Origin: Saccharothrix tamanrassetensis
GTDB taxonomy: Bacteria > Actinomycetota > Actinomycetes > Mycobacteriales > Pseudonocardiaceae
Length of the DNA stretch: 64,000 nt
Direction: 5' to 3'
NCBI RefSeq assembly: GCF_014203665.1
Contig: NZ_JACHJN010000001.1
Location: forward strand, 248,001 to 312,000
The notes under the pieces were generated by a model. That model was not told the origin of the DNA. It worked only from the letters and a program-made list of their open reading frames with translations, and did no database searches. A program made the position numbers and the translations under genes. This document shows, piece after piece, positions 1 to 7,767 of this stretch; position 1 is the first letter of the stretch; each line of letters begins with the position of its first letter.

Positions 1-683
1 TTGCGCTCGGGGAACTTGCGCCCGGCGAGGATGCCGCCCTCGAAGATGTCGGAGGCCTGCAACGCGAGCCGGCCGGAGGAGAAGTAGCCGCCGTAGAACT
101 CGCCCTCGGCCATGGTGCGCCGGGCGATGCTGTACTTCAACTGGGCGAACGCGGGCGGTGTCAGGCCTTCCCGCTCGGCGAACTCCAGCGCGGTCGCCAG
201 GTCCGAGGCGACCCAGTTGTTGACGCCCCAGGTGTCGAAGCGCCCGGCGCGGATCTGCTCGGCGACGTCGGTGACGATCGACGGGATGTCCGGCGGGGAC
301 ATGTAGTCGCCGACCACCACGCTGTCGGCCTTCTCGATCCCGATGCGCTCCAGCGAGGTCGTCATCTGCTGCTCGAAGCTCGTCGTGGGGTACTCCCACA
401 GCCACAGCTTCCCGCACAGGTGGTAGTCCTCGCGGGCGATCCCGGCGGCGCGCACGGCTTCGCCGAAGATGATGTCGGTGCGTGCCTGCTCGGCGTGCGG
501 ACCCATGTTGTAGTGCGCGACGTCGAACAGCGTCACGCCGGCGTCGACGGCGCGCCGCAGCAGCGCGACGGCGTCGTCGAAGTCCATCCGGTCCCAGGTG
601 TTCCACGAGCCGAGACCGAACAGCGGCACCTGCGGGCCGCCGGGCCCCAACTGCCGGACCGGTACGCGGGCTGCCTCACCCAT
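1..683 (-). CDS. Aldo/keto reductase, 3' part outside the window
   Basis: The gene enters from the left edge, so only about 227 N-terminal residues are visible and the stop codon is missing. The start is ATG at 683, preceded by GAGGAG with 5-base spacing. The protein begins like an NAD(P)H-dependent aldo/keto reductase TIM barrel: a beta-hairpin with FGLGSWNTW, Asp54 and Tyr59 of the catalytic tetrad (LFDVAHYN), Lys92 (CGKLW), and a GVNNW strand further on. Where the family normally has the catalytic His (an LxxxHxxD segment) this protein reads VVVGDYMSPP, so the His appears to be missing. The substrate is unknown. It is divergent from a YtcJ-like amidohydrolase, and the shared 127-base gap contains a perfect inverted repeat that overlaps its likely promoter. 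Confidence 0.85.
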   Translation of the reverse strand, partial: MGEAARVPVRQLGPGGPQVPLFGLGSWNTWDRMDFDDAVALLRRAVDAGVTLFDVAHYNMGPHAEQARTDIIFGEAVRAAGIAREDYHLCGKLWLWEYPTTSFEQQMTTSLERIGIEKADSVVVGDYMSPPDIPSIVTDVAEQIRAGRFDTWGVNNWVASDLATALEFAEREGLTPPAFAQLKYSIARRTMAEGEFYGGYFSSGRLALQASDIFEGGILAGRKFPER

Positions 684-715
684 GAGCACTCCTCACTGAC
701 CACGGGAAGTTTCGG

Positions 716-737
716 TTAGTCTACATACATAGACTAA
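716..737. promoter_or_regulatory. Perfect inverted repeat (8-base arms), likely operator
   Basis: TTAGTCTA (716-723) and TAGACTAA (730-737) are exact reverse complements separated by six bases (CATACA). The element is AT-rich in a GC-rich background and sits between the divergent aldo/keto reductase and amidohydrolase genes. A TAGACT hexamer inside it could be the -10 of the reductase gene, and a TATACT at 766-771 could serve the amidohydrolase. The geometry suits a dimeric MarR/PadR/TetR-type repressor. No regulator gene lies next to it in this window, so the protein is unidentified. Confidence 0.6.
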
Positions 738-809
738 AAGCCGGGAGATCCCCTTTAGCGGTGCCTATACTGTCACCGCTTCATCTACACCTGTTGACGG
801 AGGACCACC

Positions 810-2159
810 GTGCCCACTCCCCCGCCCGCCGACCTCGTGCTCACCGGCGGCACGGTGCTGACCTTCGACCCGGACGACCGCGAAGCCGGGGCGCTGGCCG
901 TCGCGGACGGTTCGGTGATCGGCGTCGGCGACGTCGGGCACCTCGTCGGCCCCGACACCCGCGTGGTGGACCTGCACGGCAGGACCGTGCTGCCCGGCAT
1001 CAACGACTCGCACCTGCACGCAGCGTGGCTGGGCGCGCTCTGGCCGGACACCCTGCTCGGCGGCGGGGGCATGGGCGGCGAGCAGGCCGGGGAGTCGGCC
1101 GGACCGCTGGTCGCCGACGCCGAGGCGCGGCGGGCGGCGATCCTGCGCGCCGGCGAGGTCGTCTCCCGGCTGGGCATCACCAGCTACACCGAACCCGGCC
1201 TGGGCCCGGGCGAGGACGGGGGCCGGACCGGCTGCTTCTCCGCCGCCGTGCTGGACGAGTACACCGCACTGGCCGCCGCCGGCAGGCTCAACGCCCGGGT
1301 GACCGTGCTGCGGCTGTTCGGCGAACTGGACGGACCCAGCTCCCTGGCCGACTTCGAACGCGGCCTGGCCACGCCCGCCCCCGAAGCCGATCCGCGCTGG
1401 CTCAACGTGACCGGCGTGAAGATCTTCGCCGACGGCATCCCGCCGATGCGTTCCGCGTGGACGCACCGCTGCTACCACGACGGCACCTCCGGGCACCTGT
1501 TGGTGGACGGCGCCCAGGACACCGAGCGGGAAGCCAACCTGCGTCGGATGATCGACCTCGCGCACCGCGCGGGCGCGCAGATCGGCGTGCACGCGACCGG
1601 CGACCGCTCGATCGAGACGGTGGTCTCGGCGATGGCCGACGCGATCGCCGCGCACGGCCCGGCGGGCAGGCACTACCTGATCCACGGCGACCTGGTGTCC
1701 GCCGACGTGCTGGCCCGCCTGCCCGGGCTCGGCATCGGCCTGAACACCCAGCCGGGCATCGCGGCCGCCACCGGCCCGTGGCTGGCGGCGGCACTAGGCG
1801 ACGACGCGCTGCGCGAGGCGTGGCCGCTGCGCGAGGCCTTCGCGCACGGCGTGCCGGTGTGCCTGAGCTCGGACGCCCCGGTGATCGAACCGGACTGGCG
1901 GCGCTGGGTCGCGGCGGCGGCGGAGCGGATCGGCGCCACCCCCGGCCCGGAGCTGATGCGCCGGCTGCTGCGCGCCTACACCGTGAACCCGGCGGTGCAG
2001 GACGGTGCCGAGTCGTGGAAGGGCTCGATCGAGGTGGGCAAGGTGGCCGACCTCTGCGTGCTGGAGGCCAACCCGCTGGAGCTGGCGCCCGCCGACCTGC
2101 CGCACGTCGGGGTGGCGATGACCGTGGTGGGCGGCCGGACGGTGTTCGAGCAGTCCTGA
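810..2159 (+). CDS. YtcJ-like metal-dependent amidohydrolase
   Basis: The product has 449 residues and belongs to the amidohydrolase superfamily, YtcJ/N-substituted-formamide-deformylase-like branch. These are TIM-barrel hydrolases with an N-terminal composite beta-sandwich. Visible features are the entry segment LVLTGGTVLTFDP, the metal-binding NDSHLHAAW near residues 67-75, the VKIFADG strand, a His in GVHATGDRS, another in YLIHGDL, and the final metal Asp in CLSSDAPV. A C-terminal GKVADLCVLEANPLE closes the sandwich. The GTG start at 810 is preceded by GGAGG with 6-base spacing. There is no signal peptide, so it should act in the cytoplasm. The substrate cannot be read from the sequence. 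A GC-rich hairpin separates it from the convergent acetyltransferase. Confidence 0.88.
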   Translation: MPTPPPADLVLTGGTVLTFDPDDREAGALAVADGSVIGVGDVGHLVGPDTRVVDLHGRTVLPGINDSHLHAAWLGALWPDTLLGGGGMGGEQAGESAGPLVADAEARRAAILRAGEVVSRLGITSYTEPGLGPGEDGGRTGCFSAAVLDEYTALAAAGRLNARVTVLRLFGELDGPSSLADFERGLATPAPEADPRWLNVTGVKIFADGIPPMRSAWTHRCYHDGTSGHLLVDGAQDTEREANLRRMIDLAHRAGAQIGVHATGDRSIETVVSAMADAIAAHGPAGRHYLIHGDLVSADVLARLPGLGIGLNTQPGIAAATGPWLAAALGDDALREAWPLREAFAHGVPVCLSSDAPVIEPDWRRWVAAAAERIGATPGPELMRRLLRAYTVNPAVQDGAESWKGSIEVGKVADLCVLEANPLELAPADLPHVGVAMTVVGGRTVFEQS

Positions 2160-2168
2160 GCCGCGCCG

Positions 2169-2199
2169 CCGGCCGGTCCTCACCTGCCCGGCCGGCCGG
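2169..2199. terminator. GC-rich hairpin between convergent genes
   Basis: CCGGCCGG occurs at 2169-2176 and again at 2192-2199, in the 47-base gap between the amidohydrolase stop and the stop of the convergent acetyltransferase. The two copies can pair with each other. There is no T-tract. It is a plausible two-way terminator, but the repeat is self-complementary and short. Confidence 0.4.
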
Positions 2200-2206
2200 T
2201 CCCTGC

Positions 2207-2902
2207 CTAGGCCGCCGGCCGCTCCGGACCGGTGGCCATGACGACGGCGGAGCGGGTCGTCCAGCCCAGCGCGGTGTACAGCCGCTGCCCGTCGGCACTG
2301 GCGAGGAGGATCCCGGTCCGCGCACCCCGTGCGGCGGCTCCGGCCGCCAACGCGCCCATGACCACGCTGCCGAGGCCGCGCCGCCGGTGGTCGGGATGCG
2401 TCTCGATCTTGTCCGCGATCGCGTCCTCGCCGACCAGGGCCGCCAGGCCGCTCGCGGCGACCTGGCCGGACTCGTGCCGGACCTCCGCCGTGAGCACCCG
2501 GCCGTCGCCCGTGGTGACGCACCGGTAGGGCGCGGCGGCGCCGGGTGCGGGGTGGTCGGCGAGGTCGCGGATCATGAACGCCTCGCGGGTGTCGCGGACC
2601 CGGAGCCCCGCTGCCCGCAACGTCCGCTCGACGTCCTCGGGCCGGCTCGTGGGGACGGTGAGCCAGGTCGGCTCGGTCCGGGCCGCCACCTCGCGGGCGA
2701 GCACCGGCAGCGAGTCCGGGTCGTCGTCGGCGCGCAGCGCGAAGACCTCGCTGTGCCTGCCGGGCAGCCCCAGTGCGAAGCACAGGCCTCCACCGGTCTC
2801 CTGCGGCGTCTCCCAGCCGCGGCACGCCTGCCACCCCCGCGCCCAGCGGCGGACCAGGTCGGCGATGGCCGCGTCGGTGCGCGGTGATGCGTGGCTCGTC
2901 AT
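2207..2902 (-). CDS. GNAT family N-acetyltransferase
   Basis: The protein has 231 residues. Its N-terminal half shows no clear family features; the C-terminal half is a GNAT fold with the acetyl-CoA pyrophosphate loop HPDHRRRGLGS (R/Q-x-x-G-x-G) followed by an alanine-rich helix, and a LYTALGWT beta-bulge typical of the family C-terminus. I chose the ATG at 2902 because GGGGAGGG lies 5 bases upstream; an in-frame GTG at 2908 would leave no room for the ribosome-binding site. The acceptor substrate is unknown. It is convergent with the amidohydrolase and cotranscribable with nothing obvious. Confidence 0.8.
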   Translation of the reverse strand: MTSHASPRTDAAIADLVRRWARGWQACRGWETPQETGGGLCFALGLPGRHSEVFALRADDDPDSLPVLAREVAARTEPTWLTVPTSRPEDVERTLRAAGLRVRDTREAFMIRDLADHPAPGAAAPYRCVTTGDGRVLTAEVRHESGQVAASGLAALVGEDAIADKIETHPDHRRRGLGSVVMGALAAGAAARGARTGILLASADGQRLYTALGWTTRSAVVMATGPERPAA

Positions 2903-2957
2903 CGTCACCCTCCCCGGCCGCCGATCCTATGGCAGCACGGGCCCGGCCGCGCGGAGG

Positions 2958-4235
2958 TCAGCGAGCCGGCAGGACGGCCAGTCGCCCGTGGGCGGCCCGG
3001 TCGCCGGACGCCCCGGACAGCGCCCGCCGGGCCTCGGCGAGACTGGCCCGGACCGGGCCGGTCAGGTCGGTCGACTCGGGATCGGGCACCGGCACCAGCG
3101 CGTCCAGCCCGGCCCGGAGGTCTCCCAGCACCGCGTGGCAGCGCGCGATGTGGGCGCGAACCAGGATCTCCAGGTCCCGCGAACGGGACGCGGGCGAGGC
3201 GGCGCACTGCAGTCGCAGCGAGCGGTCCAGTTCCGTCAGCGCGTTCTCGGGCCGGTGCAACGCCAACAGCGTCGCGCCGGCCAGGTACGACTGGACTTCG
3301 GGACCGATCACCAGCATCGGGTGCCTGCCGTCCGCCGCGTCGGAGCCGGGCAGGGCCCGCCAGTCGGCGAGCGCACGCCGGGCGTCGGCGTCCATCCGGG
3401 CCGCCGCCCACGCCCGCGCCTGCTGGAGCAGCAGCAGTGCGTCGAGACCGTCCGCCGCGCGGTAGGTCGTGCCGTCCACGGCGAGCTGGGCCGACTCCAC
3501 GAAGTGCCCCAGCCAGTACGACTGCCGGGCCTGCACGGCGCGGACCCAGCGGCGGGCGTCGTGCCGGTCGGCCAGGTCCGCCAGGTCCCACGCCGCGGTC
3601 GCGTGGTTGTGCGCCGCCTTGCGGTCGTCGAGGTCGTCGGCCATCCACGCCAGCAGCACGCAGCTCTTGGCCGCGTAGGACAGCAGCCGCACGCGTTGCG
3701 CCGGGCGCTGCCGCCCGTGCAGCAGTTCGGCGATCCGGTCGCGGAACAGGGTGGTGCGGTGCGCGAGGGTGCTCGGCGGCACGTAGGCGTAGGACTGGCC
3801 GATCGCGGACAGCTCCGCCTCGAACCGGTCGAACGCCGCCTCGTCCACGTTGGTGGCGGCCACCTCCCGGGACAGGGTCAGCGACTCGCACGAGTGCCGC
3901 ACCAGTTCGGTGTGCCGGGCGGGCGGGGCGAGGTCGGGCACCTGCGCCGGTCGCGGGGTGGGCTCGTGGCCCTCCTCGTTCTCCGGCGCGGTGTCGTCGT
4001 CCAGTCCGGTCGGCCAGATCACGCTGATGTCGATCGGCTCGTTCAGGTGCTCGGACAGGATCTCCGCCACGGCGTACGGGATCCGGCGCCGGGGATAGGC
4101 ACCCTTGAGCCAGTGGTAGGGCGCTTTCGGGCTGATCGTGCCGTCGCCGCACCGACGGTTGATCTCCCTCGCCAGTTGCTCCGGCGGCCAGCCGAGGCGG
4201 TCCAGGAAGGTCCGGAGGTGGGTCGGCGTCGTCAC
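2958..4235 (-). CDS. HTH transcriptional regulator with TPR-like C-terminus
   Basis: The protein has 425 residues. The first 60 or so residues (FLDRLGWPPEQLAREINRRC ... KAPYHWLKG) form an XRE-like helix-turn-helix resembling those of actinomycete developmental/antibiotic regulators. The rest is helical and alanine/leucine-rich with repeated tetratricopeptide-like pairs (for example AAWDLADLADRHDARRWVRA, TLLALHRPENALTELDRSL). The GTG at 4235 is chosen because AGGGG lies 5 bases upstream, which trims 23 residues from the longest reading frame. Related proteins sense peptides or tune development and secondary metabolism. Here it could govern the neighbouring 4.3-9.1 kb biosynthetic operon, but that is inference from proximity. 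Confidence 0.75.
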   Translation of the reverse strand: MTTPTHLRTFLDRLGWPPEQLAREINRRCGDGTISPKAPYHWLKGAYPRRRIPYAVAEILSEHLNEPIDISVIWPTGLDDDTAPENEEGHEPTPRPAQVPDLAPPARHTELVRHSCESLTLSREVAATNVDEAAFDRFEAELSAIGQSYAYVPPSTLAHRTTLFRDRIAELLHGRQRPAQRVRLLSYAAKSCVLLAWMADDLDDRKAAHNHATAAWDLADLADRHDARRWVRAVQARQSYWLGHFVESAQLAVDGTTYRAADGLDALLLLQQARAWAAARMDADARRALADWRALPGSDAADGRHPMLVIGPEVQSYLAGATLLALHRPENALTELDRSLRLQCAASPASRSRDLEILVRAHIARCHAVLGDLRAGLDALVPVPDPESTDLTGPVRASLAEARRALSGASGDRAAHGRLAVLPAR

Positions 4236-4322
4236 GAGAACCCCTATTTTCACGGCGGTCACAACGGTCGGTGTCCGGTGCACCCAATGTACCGATGCAC
4301 CCACGCAGGGTGAGCGATTCGG

Positions 4323-5153
4323 TCATCCCAGGGCTCCCGTCGCGAAGGTGCGCACCCAGCGCCGCGCACCGGGAGGGTCCGCGCCGAGCACCATCTCCGC
4401 GGTTGCCGGGCCGGCCGTCAGACCGTGCCGCTCAGCCCACGTGACCAGGGCCGGACCGCTTGCCGGCAGATCGATCCGGAGCGGTCCGCCGACGTCCCGG
4501 GCGAGGTCGGCGACCAGCGTCGCGGCCACCCGCTCGTCGACCGCTACCACAGGTCCCAGCACGTGGGACCGCGCGCCGCGCCAACTCATCCCGTACCCGA
4601 GCGGACCGTCCGGGCCGTCGACCACGCGTGCCACCGTCGCCACGGAGAAGAGGTTGGCGAGCACCGCGGGCCGCGACGCGCCCAACGCCGTGGCGTCCAA
4701 CCGGACCAGCGCGGGCAGGTCGCCCACGTCCGCCGTCCGGCTGGCCGGCCGGCCGGGCACCTCCGGAGTGCCGCTGTACCGGACGTACCCGCCGACCGGG
4801 CGGAACCCGGCGGCGCGGTACAGCGGCGCGCCGGCCGGCGTCGCGGTGAGCCACACGGTCGCCGCCGTGGTCCGGTCCACCGCGGACCGGACCAGCGCCG
4901 TGCCGACCCCGCGCCCGGCGTGCCGGCGCGCGACGAGCAGCGCGCCGACCGCGGCGAGCGCGGGGCCGTACTCCACGACGGACACCGTCGCGGCCAGGCT
5001 GCCGTCCGGGTCCTCGATCCCGTACACGCGGCCGATTTCGAGCAGCAGCAGCCACGCGCGGGTCTCGGCGGCCCAGTCCCGGTCACGGGCCAGGGCCAGG
5101 CAGCGCGGCAGGTCGCCGATGCCCAGCTCCCGGACCTCGGCGGCGACCGTCAC
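4323..5153 (-). CDS. Tandem-domain GNAT acetyltransferase
   Basis: The protein has 276 residues. The N-terminal GNAT domain (about residues 1-145) contains VARRHAGRGVGTALV, the R-x-x-G-x-G acetyl-CoA loop, and PLYRAAGFRPVG. A second, degenerate GNAT-like half follows (LGYGMSWRGARSHVLGPVVA ... WAERHGLTA), as in YitH/HsdX-type double GNATs. The GTG start at 5153 overlaps the methyltransferase stop as GTGA, so translation is coupled. It is the last gene of the operon that starts with the ALA-synthase-like enzyme. A role in N-acylating a pathway amine is plausible but not shown; resistance by acetylation is the other option. Confidence 0.82.
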   Translation of the reverse strand: MTVAAEVRELGIGDLPRCLALARDRDWAAETRAWLLLLEIGRVYGIEDPDGSLAATVSVVEYGPALAAVGALLVARRHAGRGVGTALVRSAVDRTTAATVWLTATPAGAPLYRAAGFRPVGGYVRYSGTPEVPGRPASRTADVGDLPALVRLDATALGASRPAVLANLFSVATVARVVDGPDGPLGYGMSWRGARSHVLGPVVAVDERVAATLVADLARDVGGPLRIDLPASGPALVTWAERHGLTAGPATAEMVLGADPPGARRWVRTFATGALG

Positions 5154-5941
5154 GGCACCCGTCCCACGACCGCCGCCACCAGACCGAACCACTCGGCCAT
5201 GTCCCGGCCGTCCGGCGTGGCGTGGAACCGCGCCAGGTCGTCCTCGGCGAGCAACCCGTCGGCCACCAGCACCGGGCCGATCTGCTCGACCGTCGCGCGC
5301 AGCCACTCGTGGTGCTGCTCGCCCCAGCCGTCCCAGCCGGCCAGGGACGGCGCGAGCCGCACCGACACGTCGGCCAGACCGAGCCGCGCCACCAGCGCGG
5401 GCAGCCGGCGGGTCCACCGCATGTCGCCGCCCTGCGCGTTCATCCGGTCCACCACGGCCTGGACGACCTTCGCCCAGCCCGGGTTGGCCGTCTCGTCCGA
5501 CGGGAACCAGTAGCCGTCCACGGTGACCAGCCACCCGCCCGGCGCGATCCAGCGCACCAGTTCGGCCAGCACCTCCTCCCGCTCCGGCAGGTGCTTGAGC
5601 GCGGAACGGGTGTGCACCAGGTCGAACGAACCCGCCGGGAACCGGTCCTCCCGCGCGTCGAACGCGAGCACCCGGAGGTTGGGCGCGGCGTCCTCGTCCA
5701 GGTAGCGCGGGTCGATGTCGGCCGCGACCACCTCGCCGCGCGGGAACCGGCGCGCCAGCCAGTAGGCCACCGAACCGCGCCCGGCGGCGAGGTCCAGGCA
5801 GCGCGGCGCGTCCGGCAGCGGCAGCCCCTCCACGGCGGACCGGCTGACCGGGTCCAGCGCCCGCTCCAACAAGAGGAGCCTGTTGTCCTCCAACGGGTTG
5901 TCCTTGCTCAGCACACCCGTGCCGTACGGGTCATGGCGCAT
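5150..5941 (-). CDS. Class I SAM-dependent methyltransferase
   Basis: The protein has 263 residues with a Rossmann-type methyltransferase core: motif I CLDLAAGRGSVAYWLA (about residues 47-62), the acidic end of strand 2 in VVAADIDPRYL, and motif IV/post-I FDLVHTRSALKHLPE followed by APGGWLVTVDGYW. The ATG at 5941 lies inside the 3' end of the FabH-like gene (11-base overlap). The downstream GNAT overlaps by 4 bases. It therefore belongs to one transcription unit with the FabH-like, oxygenase and aminolevulinate-synthase-like genes and should O- or N-methylate an intermediate or the final product. The substrate is unknown. Confidence 0.87.
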   Translation of the reverse strand: MRHDPYGTGVLSKDNPLEDNRLLLLERALDPVSRSAVEGLPLPDAPRCLDLAAGRGSVAYWLARRFPRGEVVAADIDPRYLDEDAAPNLRVLAFDAREDRFPAGSFDLVHTRSALKHLPEREEVLAELVRWIAPGGWLVTVDGYWFPSDETANPGWAKVVQAVVDRMNAQGGDMRWTRRLPALVARLGLADVSVRLAPSLAGWDGWGEQHHEWLRATVEQIGPVLVADGLLAEDDLARFHATPDGRDMAEWFGLVAAVVGRVP

Positions 5942-6926
5942 CGGAACGAACCTCCCCAGTGGACCGCGGCGGGGTGAAGCGCACCGCGGTGACCGCCCAA
6001 CTGAAACCCATCGCGCTGGTCGCGAACAGCAGCAGGTCGCCCGGCCGCAGCCTGCGGTCGTCCAGCAACGACCGCAGGGCGATGAACACGTCCACGCCGC
6101 CCATGTGCCCCAGGCGGTCGTAGTTGAACACGCTCCGCTCCGGGGGGATCCCCAGCTCACCGAGCACCTTCCGGTGCATGTCGCGGTCCCCGTGGTTGAC
6201 CAGGAACCAGGCCACGTCGCCGACGCCCTGCCCGACGTCGGCCAGCACCCGGTCGGTGAGCTCGGTGAAGTGCCCGAGGTAGGCCGCCGTCAGGCCCGGC
6301 CGGTGCGGCTCGCGCCGGATCACCACCCGGTCGTCGCGGACCACGCCGTGGTAGTAGTGCGACCACGTCGGGTCGGTCCGCATCCGCGACCCCAGCACCT
6401 CGAACGACACGCCGTCCCGGCCCAGCAGCACCGCGCCGGCCGCGTCGCCGAAGTTGAACAGCTCCTTCGAGCCGGGGTCGTCGTGGTCGACCATGGTGCT
6501 GAGCCGGTCCGCGACCAGCACCAGCACCACGTCCGCCCGACCCAGCTCGATCTTGTCCAGCGCCACCGAGATCGCCGTCGCGGCGGCGTTGCAGAAGTTG
6601 GCCACCTCGAAGCAGTGCGCGTTCGCGATGCCCAACTCGGCGGCGGCGTGGGCGGCCGGCGACCAGAACGGCACGTCCCACTCCCCCGACCCGGCGTACA
6701 CCACGTGCGTGATGTCGTCCGGCGCCGCGGCGGAGCGCTTGAGCAGCGCCTTGGCCGCCTCCACCGCCAGGTCGACCGACCGCTCGCCCGGCCCCAGCGC
6801 CGGGAACTCCGCGCTGTGCGTGATCCGCAGGACGTCGGGCAGCGGCAGCCCGGCCCTGCGCGCGACCGACCCCAGGTCCAGGCGACCGTCCGGGAAGGCG
6901 ACCTCGAAGTCGACGACACCGGCCAC
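5931..6926 (-). CDS. FabH-like ketoacyl-ACP synthase III / acyltransferase with altered triad
   Basis: The protein has 331 residues and a full thiolase fold of the KAS III class. Cys112 (FEVANFCNAAATA) is the nucleophile and FNFGDAAGAVLL (about residues 157-168) is the usual FabH segment. His245 (FLVNHGDRD) is the first catalytic His. The position of the FabH catalytic Asn in GNTSAAS is instead His274 in LGHMGGVD. Cys-His-His replaces Cys-His-Asn, as in some FabH homologues that acylate O or N rather than condense malonyl-ACP. Its stop overlaps the methyltransferase start, and it lies one base from the oxygenase gene. It probably transfers an acyl group to, or builds a chain on, a product of the ALA-synthase-like enzyme. 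Confidence 0.85.
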   Translation of the reverse strand: MAGVVDFEVAFPDGRLDLGSVARRAGLPLPDVLRITHSAEFPALGPGERSVDLAVEAAKALLKRSAAAPDDITHVVYAGSGEWDVPFWSPAAHAAAELGIANAHCFEVANFCNAAATAISVALDKIELGRADVVLVLVADRLSTMVDHDDPGSKELFNFGDAAGAVLLGRDGVSFEVLGSRMRTDPTWSHYYHGVVRDDRVVIRREPHRPGLTAAYLGHFTELTDRVLADVGQGVGDVAWFLVNHGDRDMHRKVLGELGIPPERSVFNYDRLGHMGGVDVFIALRSLLDDRRLRPGDLLLFATSAMGFSWAVTAVRFTPPRSTGEVRSDAP

Positions 6927-6927
6927 G

Positions 6928-7767
6928 TCAGCCCACTTCGATGCTGACCCGGTGCACCGTGCGCCCGACGCCCGGCTCGACGTCGGTCGCGGCGTGCAGG
7001 GTGGTGCGGGTCTTCCAGACCACCAGGTCGTGGCGCGTCCAGCGGTGCTCGTAGACCCGCTTCTCGTCCTGGATCAGCTCGTCCAGCAGGTCGAAGAACG
7101 CGGCGTTCTCGTTGTGGTCGAAGCCGATCACCGAGTCCAGGTACTCCGGCGCGCCGTAGAGGAACTCGCGGCCGGTGTGCGGGTCGGTCTGCACCAGCGG
7201 GTGCTCGACCTTCGGGTGGTGGTGGTCGATCCACGCCTTCAGCTCGGCGACCGAGAGGCCGACGTGGTCCTCCCGGATGCGCAGTCGCTTGGCGACGCTG
7301 TGCAGCGCCGTGCGGCCGGCGATCTTCTGCTTCCACTCCTCCGGCAGCCGCTCGTAGACGTCCACCGCGCTGGCGAACAGCGTGTGGCCGCTCGTGCCGG
7401 GCACGTTGACGCCGTGCAGCATGGTGTACGGCGCGGGGTCGGCGACGAAAGTCGAGTCCTGGTGCCAGAAGTTGCCCACCCTGGCCACGCCGACCGGGCG
7501 GTTGTCGCGCACCTCGTTGGAGGAGATCATGATCTCCTTGATCTCCGGGTGCCGGTAGCGCTCCAGGACGAACGGCACCGGGGTGCCGATCCGCGACGCC
7601 AGCTCCACCTGCTCCCGCGGGGTCAGCTCGATACCCCGCACGATGACCAGTTCGTGCTGGTTCAACGCGTCCAGGAACTCGCCGAACACGTCGTCGCGCT
7701 CCAGGTCCGCGTACCCGACGCCGGTCAGCTCGGCACCGATGAACTCGGTGATGGGTTCGACTGCCAC
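6928..7767 (-). CDS. Fe(II)/2-oxoglutarate-dependent dioxygenase, TauD/TfdA family
   Basis: The protein has 279 residues, close to TauD length. The iron ligands are visible as His102-x-Asp104 (NFWHQDSTF) and the distal His258 (TTLHAATD). Arg269 and Arg273 follow 11 and 15 residues later, which matches the TauD 2-oxoglutarate and substrate arginines. It should couple decarboxylation of 2-oxoglutarate to hydroxylation or desaturation of a small carboxylate or amine. The start codon overlaps the stop of the upstream ALA-synthase-like gene and it is followed within a base by the FabH-like gene. The natural guess is that it oxidises the aminoketone made by its neighbour, but an amino acid precursor is equally possible. 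Confidence 0.9.
   Translation of the reverse strand: MAVEPITEFIGAELTGVGYADLERDDVFGEFLDALNQHELVIVRGIELTPREQVELASRIGTPVPFVLERYRHPEIKEIMISSNEVRDNRPVGVARVGNFWHQDSTFVADPAPYTMLHGVNVPGTSGHTLFASAVDVYERLPEEWKQKIAGRTALHSVAKRLRIREDHVGLSVAELKAWIDHHHPKVEHPLVQTDPHTGREFLYGAPEYLDSVIGFDHNENAAFFDLLDELIQDEKRVYEHRWTRHDLVVWKTRTTLHAATDVEPGVGRTVHRVSIEVG

Noticed and set aside
761-2887. A 708-codon frame parallel to the amidohydrolase.
   Set aside because: Arg/Gly/Pro-rich composition with no domain; a shadow of the real gene at 810-2159.
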